Origin: CAYFPX01 sp964519895
Lineage (GTDB): Bacteria > Myxococcota_A > UBA796 > CAJQPC01
NCBI GenBank assembly: GCA_964519895.1
Contig: CAZFLE010000003.1
Location: 1 to 64,000 of the forward strand
Direction: 5' to 3'
DNA: 64,000 bases
Shown: positions 57,320 to 64,000 of the stretch, in pieces
How the letters are laid out: every line of letters starts with the position of its first letter
Position numbering within the stretch: the stretch's first letter is position 1
Translations under genes and position numbers: made by a program
The notes under the pieces: generated by a model
Seen by the model: only the letters and a program-made list of their open reading frames with translations
What the model was told of the DNA's origin: nothing
Database searches by the model: none

Positions 57320-58519
57320 GTGACCCACACCATCGATCTCTACGACACCGCCCAGTACCTCCAGGGCGTGCCTCACGACCAGCTCGCCTGGCTGCGCCGG
57401 GAGGCGCCGGTCTGGTTCCAGCAGGAGCCCTCGGGCCCGGGCTACTGGGCGATCACCCGCCACGCCGACGTGGTCGCCATCAGCAAGAACCCCAGGGTGT
57501 TCTCGTCCCAGCGGGGCGGCATCAACATCCCCGACGCCGATCCCGACGACCTGGAGGTCTCGGCGCTGATCATGATCACGATGGATCCGCCCCAGCACGC
57601 CAAGTACCGACGCCTGGTCCAGACAGGCTTCACCCCGCGCATGACCGCCCGGCTTGCGGGGGCCATCTCCGCCGCGGTCACCGCCATCCTGGACCGCCTC
57701 GAGAACCGCACCACCGCGGACTTCGTGGCCGAGGTCGCCGCCCAGCTCCCGCTGGTGCTCATCGCTGACCTGATCGGCTGGCCCGTCGAAGACCGCGACC
57801 GGATGTTCGACTGGAGCGACCGGGTCTCGCGCATCGACTTCGACCCCGACGACGCCCGGATCGCGGCGCTGGAGTTCTACAACTACTGCACGGCGCTGAT
57901 CGAAGAGGTCGAGGCCGGCGAACGAGCGGTGCCAGAGTCGCTGCTCGAGACCCTGATGCACGCCCAGGTCGACGGCGAGCAGCTCGAGGCGATGGAGATC
58001 GTCAACTTCCTCCTGTTGCTGGCCATCGGGGGCAACGAGACCACCCGGAACGCGATCTCCGGCGGGCTGCTCGCCCTGCACGAGCACCCGGATCAGCTGG
58101 CCGCCTTCCGGTCCGACCCCCTCGGACTCTCCGCATCTGCGACCGAGGAGATCCTGCGGTGGACGTCGCCGATCACCTGCTTCCGACGCACGGCGACCCA
58201 GGACACCACCATCCGCGGCGTGCCCGTGGCCCAGGGCGACAAGGTGGTGCTCTACTACGCGTCGGCCAACCGCGACGAGGACGTGTTCGACGGGGCCGGG
58301 AACTTCGACATCGCCCGCTCGGTCAATCCGCACCTGGCCTTTGGCACCGGCACCCACTTCTGCCTGGGCGCCACGTTGGCCCGGCTGGAGATTCGCCTGC
58401 TCTTCGAGGCCCTGATGCAGCGCTTCCCCGCGCTGGCCCCGACCGGCGAGGTCACCCGGCTGGAGAGCAACTACGTCAACGGCATCACCCGCCTGATGGT
58501 CCGGACGGGGAGGGGCTGA
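57320..58519 (+). CDS. Cytochrome P450
   Basis: 399 residues, usual bacterial length. I-helix LLAIGGNETTRNAISGG, K-helix ExxR EEILRW, and heme loop FGTGTHFCLGATLAR with the axial Cys348. MITMDPPQHAKYRRLVQTGF resembles CYP125/CYP142/CYP124-like steroid or isoprenoid P450s; substrate unknown. No ferredoxin or reductase gene is adjacent. GTG 57320 lies seven bases after TAGGAC, close to the leaderless geometry seen elsewhere. The next gene starts immediately after its stop. Confidence 0.95.
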   Translation: MTHTIDLYDTAQYLQGVPHDQLAWLRREAPVWFQQEPSGPGYWAITRHADVVAISKNPRVFSSQRGGINIPDADPDDLEVSALIMITMDPPQHAKYRRLVQTGFTPRMTARLAGAISAAVTAILDRLENRTTADFVAEVAAQLPLVLIADLIGWPVEDRDRMFDWSDRVSRIDFDPDDARIAALEFYNYCTALIEEVEAGERAVPESLLETLMHAQVDGEQLEAMEIVNFLLLLAIGGNETTRNAISGGLLALHEHPDQLAAFRSDPLGLSASATEEILRWTSPITCFRRTATQDTTIRGVPVAQGDKVVLYYASANRDEDVFDGAGNFDIARSVNPHLAFGTGTHFCLGATLARLEIRLLFEALMQRFPALAPTGEVTRLESNYVNGITRLMVRTGRG

Positions 58520-59677
58520 GTGTCCGGGGTCGCCCAGGTGCGCTCGCCGCTGGCCTTCTCTCGGCCCGCCGACGTGGCCCCGGACCCCGAGCGCCCCGGT
58601 CTGGGCCGAGCGGTGGCCCACCCGATGGACGGCCCCGCGTCTCAGTGGGACGTCCGGTCGTGCCCGGTGCGGGACCTGGACGCCTGCCCCGACTTCCATC
58701 CCACCTTGAGCCGCCAGGGCTTCGCCCACGTGGACCTGTCCGGGCTCGCCGATCTCCAAGCTCGCCTGGCGGCGATCTGCGCCGCCGGGTCGGTGACCGA
58801 CGCCGACATCGCGGCGGTCCGTCGGGCGCTGCTCTGGGCCCCGCTCCGCCTGAGCTCGGGGGGGCGCCTGCGCATCGTCTACATCGCGCCCGAGGGCTTC
58901 ATCCTTCGGCGGGCCGGACCCAATGGCCTGGACGTCACGGGCCAGGGCGACGCCAACACCCGCACCGGGCACCGCCCGGCGGTGACGGTGCATGCCGACC
59001 AGGACGTCGACGGCACACCCATCCGGCAGATCCTGCGCGGCGCAGCGCCCTGGCTGTTCCGCCACCAGTCCCCGCTCCATGAGAACCGCCGCTCGCCGGT
59101 CCACCTGCTCAACCTGTGGATCCCTCTGCAGCAGGTCACCCGGCCCCTGAGCCTGATGGACAACGCGACCCTGGACCGCCCGGCGCACCAGGTCCGCTAC
59201 GGCCTGCCGGTCGCGGCCTTCCTGCCCCGGGACGAGGACCGGGCCGTCAACGACATCTGGCACTTCTTGCACCACCCCGATCAGGCCTGGTACTTCACCG
59301 CCGACTTCGGCCCGGAGCGGGCCTATGTCTTCCAGACCCTGAGCACCCCGCACGCTGCGCTGGTGCTCCCGGGCGAAGACGCTGCAGAGCGTGCCTGGCG
59401 CCGGCTGGACGCGGCCCGCACCGCCCTCGCTGCGGGCGACCTCGATGGACTCCAGGCCGCGGTGGGCCACCAACCGGACCCGGTGCCCACGGAACCCCTG
59501 ACCGCACCCTTGTCCCGGGCCCTGGACCAGATGGCCCAGCTGCTCGAGACGGCCCGGAGCTGGACGGCGTTGCCGGCGGGCGACACCTGGACCGACGCCG
59601 CAGCACGGGCGATGGACCGGGTGGTGCGCAAGTCCATCGAGCTCCGTGCCGTCGCGGTGGTCACGGGCTCGGGCTGA
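58520..59677 (+). CDS. CmcJ/NvfI-like Fe(II)-dependent oxygenase
   Basis: 385 residues from GTG 58520, directly after the P450 stop. The pattern HRPAVTVHADQDVDGTPIR (His-x-Asp), SPVHLLNLWIPLQQVTRPLS (the NxWRPL region), LSLMDNATL and AYVFQTLSTPHAALVLPG (late His) matches the CmcJ/NvfI group of non-haem iron oxygenases and related methyltransferase-named proteins. The assignment is moderate; it depends on the order of these motifs. The C-terminal 90 residues are helical and unassigned. With the P450 it forms a two-gene oxidative unit. Confidence 0.6.
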   Translation: MSGVAQVRSPLAFSRPADVAPDPERPGLGRAVAHPMDGPASQWDVRSCPVRDLDACPDFHPTLSRQGFAHVDLSGLADLQARLAAICAAGSVTDADIAAVRRALLWAPLRLSSGGRLRIVYIAPEGFILRRAGPNGLDVTGQGDANTRTGHRPAVTVHADQDVDGTPIRQILRGAAPWLFRHQSPLHENRRSPVHLLNLWIPLQQVTRPLSLMDNATLDRPAHQVRYGLPVAAFLPRDEDRAVNDIWHFLHHPDQAWYFTADFGPERAYVFQTLSTPHAALVLPGEDAAERAWRRLDAARTALAAGDLDGLQAAVGHQPDPVPTEPLTAPLSRALDQMAQLLETARSWTALPAGDTWTDAAARAMDRVVRKSIELRAVAVVTGSG

Positions 59678-59725
59678 CCCGGGTCGCGTGGTGTTAGGCC
59701 TGCACAGCCGATCCTGGGAGTCCCG

Positions 59726-62700
59726 ATGCTGTGGTTGACCGTGCTGTCCGTCGCCTGCGTGGACTGGTCACCGACCGACCTCGACGGGGACGGCGTGCTG
59801 GCGGGCCAGGGGGACTGCAACGACCTGGATCCGGCGGTCAACGGCTTCGCCGACGAGATCTGGTACGACGGTGTGGACCAGGACTGCGACGGCAACGACG
59901 ACGACCAGGACCAGGACGGCTACCCGGCGGTCGAGGCCGGTGGCTGGGACTGCTGGGACGACCCCCGGGCCATTCCGGACGACTACGCCATCGTGACGGG
60001 CCAGGGCTTCGCCCAGCCCAGCGCCATCGCCGTCAATCCGGGCGCCACGGACGTCTGGTACGACGGGGTCGACCAGGACTGCAACGGCGACGATGACTTC
60101 GACCAGGACCGGGACGGCTTCCAGGCCGCCGACCACCCCCAGCAGGACGGCACCCTGGGCGACGACTGCGTGGACACCGACCCCTCCGTCAACCCCGACG
60201 GCAGCGAGCTCTGCAACAGCATCGACGACGACTGCAACACCCTCGTCGACGACGGCACCACCTGCTACGACGACGACGGCGACGGCTGGACGGAAGACGA
60301 CGGCGACTGCGACGACGACGACGCGACCCGCTACCCCGGCGCCCCGGAGCTCTGCGACGAGCTGGACAACGACTGCGACCCCCAGGTCGACGAAGACGTG
60401 ATCGACCCGGTCGTGGTGTTCAACGACACCGACGGCGACGGCTACGGCGACCCCGCCACCCAGGTCGAGACCTGTGCACCGGGCACCGACCAGGTCTCCG
60501 ACGACACGGACTGCGACGACGCCCGGGCCGACGTCTACCCCGGCGCTCCCGAGACCTGCGACGACGCGGACCAGGACTGCGACACCACGGTCGACGAGGA
60601 CGCCACCGACGCATCGACCTGGTACGCCGACGACGACGGCGATGGGTACGGCGACCCCGCCGACAGCACAGTGGCCTGCGACGCCCCCGCCGGCACCGTC
60701 GCCGACCTGACCGACTGCGATCCCACCGATGGCGCGGTCTACCCCGGGGCCCCGGAGCTCTGCGACGGCGCCGACCAGGACTGCGACACCACCATCGACG
60801 AGGACCCGACCGACCCGAGCACCTGGTACGCCGACACCGACGGCGATGGCTACGGGGACCCGGCCTCTTCGGTCGAAGCCTGCGACGCGCCCTCGGACCA
60901 CGTGGCCGACGGCTCGGACTGCGATCCCGCCGATGCGGCGGTCTACCCCGGCGCCACAGAGACCTGTGACGACGCGGACCAGGACTGCGACACGACCATC
61001 GACGAGGACGCCAGCGACGCCACGAGCTGGTACGACGACAGCGACGGTGACGGCTACGGCGACCCCGCCAGCGTGACCGTGGCCTGCGAGGCGCCGGCCA
61101 ACACCGTCGCCAGCCCCGGCGACTGCGACCCGAGCGACGGCTCGGTCCACCCCGGCGCCAGCGAGACCTGCGACGACAGCGACCAGGACTGCGACACGGC
61201 GGTCGACGAGGACGCCACCGACACGACCGCCTGGTACGACGACACCGACGGCGACGGCTACGGCGACCCGGCCAGCAGCGTGCTGGCCTGCGATGCGCCG
61301 ACCGACCACGTGGCCGACGCCACCGACTGCGACCCCAGCAGCGCCGACACCTACCCCGGGGCACCGGAGCTCTGCGATGGGGCCAGCAACGACTGCGACG
61401 CCAGCGTCGACGAGGACCCGGTCGACCCCGAGACCTGGTACCTGGACAGTGACGGCGACGGCTATGGGCTGACGGTCGCGACCCAGGAGAGCTGCGACGA
61501 GCCCAGCGGCTTCACCGCCCTGCCCGGGGACTGCGACGACGCGGAGGGCACTGTGAACCCGGGCGCACTCGAGGTCTGTGGCGACGGTCTGGACAACGAC
61601 TGCGCCGACGGCGACGCGTCCTGCCAGCTGGCCGGCGACCAGGATCTGGCGGGCAGCGTCAGCGTGATCCTGGGTGCCGCCAACAACGACCGGCTGGGCC
61701 AGGCCGTGACGGGGGCTGGCGACGTGGACGGCGACGGCCAGGACGACCTGCTGGTCGGCAGCCACAAGGTCGGCGGTGGCAGCGGCGCTGCCTTCGTGCT
61801 GCTGGGGCCGGTGAGCGGCACCGTGGATCTGGCGACGGACGCAGACGCCGAGCTCGCCGGCGGCTCCAGCGAGAGCATCGCCTGGTCGCTCCAGGGCGGC
61901 GGCGACCTGGACGGGGACGGCACGGACGACCTGGTGCTGGGCGGCTACGGCGCCGACGTGGGCTACGTGGTCGCGGGCCCCATCACCGCCGGCATGACTC
62001 TCTCCAGCGGGGCGACGGCCACCATCTCGGGGGCGGCGGGCGACCGCCTGGGCATCGACGCGCTGGTCCTGGCCGACCAGGACGGGGACGGCAACGCCGA
62101 AGCCGTCTTCGGTGCCGATGCCGGCGACGACGACCTGACCGACGGCGGCAGCGTGTACCTGTTCTTCGGACCGGTGAGCGGCAGCCTGGACGACACCGCA
62201 GCCGACGCGATCCTGACCGGGGAGACCAGCGGCGACCGGTCCGGGTACAGCCTGTCGGGCGGCGGGGACTACAACGGTGACGGCACCGCCGACCTGCTCA
62301 TCGGCTCCCAGTTCAGCGACGCCGGGGCCAGCACCGGGGGCGCGGCCTGGGTCGTCCTGGGACCGCTCACCGCATCGGCGAGTCTGGCCGACGCCGACGC
62401 ACGGGCCACCGGGGGCACCGCGGGGGAGTCGGTGGGCTACAGCGTGCACGGCGGTCCCGACGTGGACGGCGACGGCCTGGACGACGTCATCCTGGGTGCC
62501 CCGAGCTACGACGGCGCCGCGGGCTCGAACCAGGGCGCCGCCTATCTGGGCACGACCAAGTTCACGGGCTCGGTGTCGGTCACCAGCGCCGACGCCGTGA
62601 TCCTGGGCGACGGGGCTGCCGACGAGCTGGGGGTCGACGCCGACCTGGTCGGGGACCTGGACGGCGACGGCTACGGCGACGTGGTGGTCGGGGCCTACAA

Positions 62701-62944
62701 GGTCGACGGCGCGGCCACCGACAGCGGCGCGGTCTACCTGTTCTATGGGCCACTCAGCGGCTCCTTGACGGCCGCCGACGCCGATGCCTCCTGGCCTGGA
62801 CTGGGCGCGGATCGGGTCGGCCATGGAGTCGGCGCGGCTGGGGACCACACCGGGGACGGCCTGCCCGATCTGTTGTTCGGCGCGACCCAGGAGGACAGCG
62901 GGGGCACCAACGCCGGCGCCGTCTACCTGGTCTCGGGCGGCTGA
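59726..62944 (+). CDS. MopE-repeat and FG-GAP propeller giant lipoprotein
   Basis: 1072 residues. MLWLTVLSVAC gives a lipobox with Cys11, and GGGAG precedes the ATG. Residues of about 15-635 hold about nine to ten MopE-type units (DGDGYGDPA, DCDPxD, VYPGAPExCDGxDQDCD, DEDxxDxxTWY), rich in Asp and paired Cys and expected to bind calcium or other metals. Residues of about 640-1072 form an FG-GAP beta-propeller (GAGDVDGDGQDDLLVGS, GGGDYNGDGTADLLIGSQ, GDLDGDGYGDVVVGAY). It should be a long stalk with a propeller head at the outer membrane. A long open frame on the opposite strand is a by-product of the repeated GAC/GGC codons. Confidence 0.92.
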   Translation: MLWLTVLSVACVDWSPTDLDGDGVLAGQGDCNDLDPAVNGFADEIWYDGVDQDCDGNDDDQDQDGYPAVEAGGWDCWDDPRAIPDDYAIVTGQGFAQPSAIAVNPGATDVWYDGVDQDCNGDDDFDQDRDGFQAADHPQQDGTLGDDCVDTDPSVNPDGSELCNSIDDDCNTLVDDGTTCYDDDGDGWTEDDGDCDDDDATRYPGAPELCDELDNDCDPQVDEDVIDPVVVFNDTDGDGYGDPATQVETCAPGTDQVSDDTDCDDARADVYPGAPETCDDADQDCDTTVDEDATDASTWYADDDGDGYGDPADSTVACDAPAGTVADLTDCDPTDGAVYPGAPELCDGADQDCDTTIDEDPTDPSTWYADTDGDGYGDPASSVEACDAPSDHVADGSDCDPADAAVYPGATETCDDADQDCDTTIDEDASDATSWYDDSDGDGYGDPASVTVACEAPANTVASPGDCDPSDGSVHPGASETCDDSDQDCDTAVDEDATDTTAWYDDTDGDGYGDPASSVLACDAPTDHVADATDCDPSSADTYPGAPELCDGASNDCDASVDEDPVDPETWYLDSDGDGYGLTVATQESCDEPSGFTALPGDCDDAEGTVNPGALEVCGDGLDNDCADGDASCQLAGDQDLAGSVSVILGAANNDRLGQAVTGAGDVDGDGQDDLLVGSHKVGGGSGAAFVLLGPVSGTVDLATDADAELAGGSSESIAWSLQGGGDLDGDGTDDLVLGGYGADVGYVVAGPITAGMTLSSGATATISGAAGDRLGIDALVLADQDGDGNAEAVFGADAGDDDLTDGGSVYLFFGPVSGSLDDTAADAILTGETSGDRSGYSLSGGGDYNGDGTADLLIGSQFSDAGASTGGAAWVVLGPLTASASLADADARATGGTAGESVGYSVHGGPDVDGDGLDDVILGAPSYDGAAGSNQGAAYLGTTKFTGSVSVTSADAVILGDGAADELGVDADLVGDLDGDGYGDVVVGAYKVDGAATDSGAVYLFYGPLSGSLTAADADASWPGLGADRVGHGVGAAGDHTGDGLPDLLFGATQEDSGGTNAGAVYLVSGG
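60431..61620 (+). repeat. Six 204-base coding repeats (68 residues each)
   Basis: The hexapeptide DGDGYG begins at 60431, 60635, 60839, 61043, 61247 and 61451, exactly 204 bases apart each time. Each unit also carries ACDAP, a DCDP or DCDD block, a YPGA-type block, a DQDCD or NDCD block and a TWY or SWY end. Units differ at many third positions and some residues, so the array is old enough to have diverged but has kept its length. Confidence 0.85.
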
Positions 62945-62979
62945 CAATCGACCGGGCGCGCGACCTATGATGTGGCGAG

Positions 62980-63938
62980 ATGTTCGGAGGTCCGGTGCAG
63001 CCCCTGAAGCAAGCCCTCGAGAGCCAGTCCTTCACCACCGGCCTGGCGGGTCCCCCGGAGCTGTCTCGCCGACGACGCGCCAAGCTGGCCTACGGCGCCT
63101 TCGCCCTCGCCGTGCTGGCGGGCGTGTGGCTGGGCTCTGGACTCGCCCTGCTCGGCGTGGCCGGCGCCGCCCTGGCCACCGCTCCGGTGCTCGTGCTCGC
63201 CGGCCGGCGAAGCGGACTGCAAGACCCGGTGTTCTGGGATGCGGCAGCGTTCGCGTTCGTGTTTCTGGGCTCCAGCTGGCGGTCCAGCGGATCGGGTCGG
63301 GCCAGGTCGAGTTCCTGTGCCAGGACGAGGGCGAGGGCATCGATCCGCAGCTCCACGAGCGGATCTTCGAGCCATTCTTCACGACACGGCAGGGTGGCCG
63401 CGGCACCGGGCTGGGGCTTGCGACCTGCTACGGCATCGTCGAGCAGATGGGGGGCAACATCTCGCTCCGATCGGCCCGCGAGCAGGGCACCACGATGCGC
63501 GTGACGCTGCCCACGACAGACCAGCCCGTGACCCCGTGGCAGCCCCGGATCGACGGAAAGAAGGCGGTCGGGGGTGCCGAGACCGTGCTGATCGTCGAGG
63601 ACCAGGCCTTGGTGCTGACCGCTGCCCGCCAGGTCCTCGAGCGCGTGGGCTACACGATCCACACCGCAGCCAGCGGCGAACAGGCCCTGGCGGCCTTCGA
63701 GGGGCTCGTGCCGCCGCCGGATCTGTTGCTGGCCGACGTGGTCATGCCCGGGCAGAGCGGGCCCGAGCTGGCCGAGCAGCTGGTGGCCATCCGGCCCGAG
63801 CTGAAGGTCCTGTTCATGAGCGGCTACACCGAGGACCGCGTGCTCCAGGCCGGGGTCGCCGCCGGCGAGATCCAGCTGCTGGAGAAGCCCTTCCTGCCCG
63901 AGGAGCTGGCGGCACGGGTTCGCTCGGTGCTCGACTGA
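62980..63938 (+). pseudogene. Broken hybrid histidine kinase (internal deletion and frameshift)
   Basis: The ATG at 62980 opens a frame with two hydrophobic segments (AYGAFALAVLAGVWLGSGLALL; FWDAAAFAFVFL) that loses sense near 63260. In another frame, from about 63250 to 63938, the end of a hybrid kinase is clear: HATPase remnants VEFLCQDEGEGIDP and GGRGTGLGLATCYGIVEQMGG, then a receiver with TVLIVEDQALVL, LLLADVVMPGQSG (phospho-Asp) and IQLLEKPFLPEEL. The HisKA His box and the ATP N-box are missing altogether, so more than a single base shift is needed. The receiver frame has no suitable start of its own. An assembly collapse is an alternative. TATGAT lies at 62966-62971. Confidence 0.7.
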
Positions 63939-63940
63939 GC

Positions 63941-64000
63941 GTGTCCCGCCTGCGCGACCGGGTCGCCGCCTTTGACCCGGACCTGGCCCTGGCCCGCGCG
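63941..64000 (+). CDS. Start of a further gene, cut by the window edge
   Basis: GTG 63941, two bases after the previous stop, opens a frame reading MSRLRDRVAAFDPDLALARA to the window end. The spacing and absence of stops suggest a real co-transcribed gene. Twenty residues are too few to name it. Confidence 0.4.
   Translation, partial: MSRLRDRVAAFDPDLALARA

Noticed and set aside
60431..61620. Possible CRISPR or satellite array
   Set aside because: The 204-base units are in-frame protein repeats without short conserved direct repeats and spacers.
59768..62947. Open frame of about 1059 codons on the minus strand
   Set aside because: It is the exact antisense of the MopE/FG-GAP gene, is made of simple Val/Gly/Ala/Arg strings and matches no family; repeated GAC/GGC codons keep the opposite strand open.

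Overview
The window is uniformly GC-rich, tightly packed chromosomal DNA with no rRNA, tRNA, insertion sequence, CRISPR array or phage gene that I can see. Gene content (type IV pilus retraction ATPases, hybrid histidine kinases, many lipoproteins carrying MopE-type calcium motifs and FG-GAP propellers, formylglycine-generating-enzyme-fold lipoproteins, a sigma-54 promoter and the futalosine menaquinone route) suggests a Gram-negative member of the Myxococcota or a neighbouring delta-proteobacterial lineage. That placement is an inference from gene families, not from a marker gene.

Layout. 1-2014: a partial secreted M4 metalloprotease behind a near-perfect sigma-54 promoter, then a degenerate receiver/Hpt protein. 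2085-5716: a HEAT-PilT fusion and a normal PilT. 5732-21946: a surface-protein island of lipoproteins, SGNH hydrolases, a sulfatase-fold protein, FGE-fold proteins and three polytopic membrane proteins; seven unrelated proteins of the island carry Gly/Pro-rich collagen-like segments. 22000-23622: an FG-GAP lipoprotein. 23685-31064: a seven-gene minus-strand operon headed by a PP-loop enzyme and continuing RDD, SpoIIM, DUF4129, DUF4350, MoxR, DUF58. 31146-42598: pheT, a hybrid kinase and assorted small or housekeeping genes. 42682-51872: a GbsR/MarR-type regulator divergent from a menaquinone operon that contains a MqnA-MqnC fusion. 51882-57246: an arylsulfotransferase-like lipoprotein, a phosphodiester-glycosidase-like lipoprotein and a 1019-residue membrane protein. 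57320-59677: a cytochrome P450 and a CmcJ/NvfI-like oxygenase. 59726-62944: a 1072-residue MopE-repeat/FG-GAP lipoprotein. 62980-63938: a broken hybrid kinase. 63941-64000: the start of one more gene.

How the genes work together. The menaquinone operon supplies most of a futalosine pathway plus tail synthesis, prenylation, UbiX-type flavin supply and the final methylation; MqnD, futalosine hydrolase and UbiD are not in this window. The surface island looks like a co-transcribed set of exported, mostly lipid-anchored proteins. The shared Gly/Pro-rich tags across unrelated folds, and the loss of the expected catalytic residues in the FGE-fold and sulfatase-fold members, make it the best candidate here for an undescribed system, probably a cell-surface assembly.

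Translation and transcription habits are consistent: neighbouring genes overlap by ATGA or GTGA, and several first genes of transcription units have a TANNNT hexamer ending exactly six bases before the start codon, which points to leaderless mRNAs and helped fix several starts. No convincing rho-independent terminator was found; convergent genes abut or overlap. No gene-free stretch exceeds about 210 bases.
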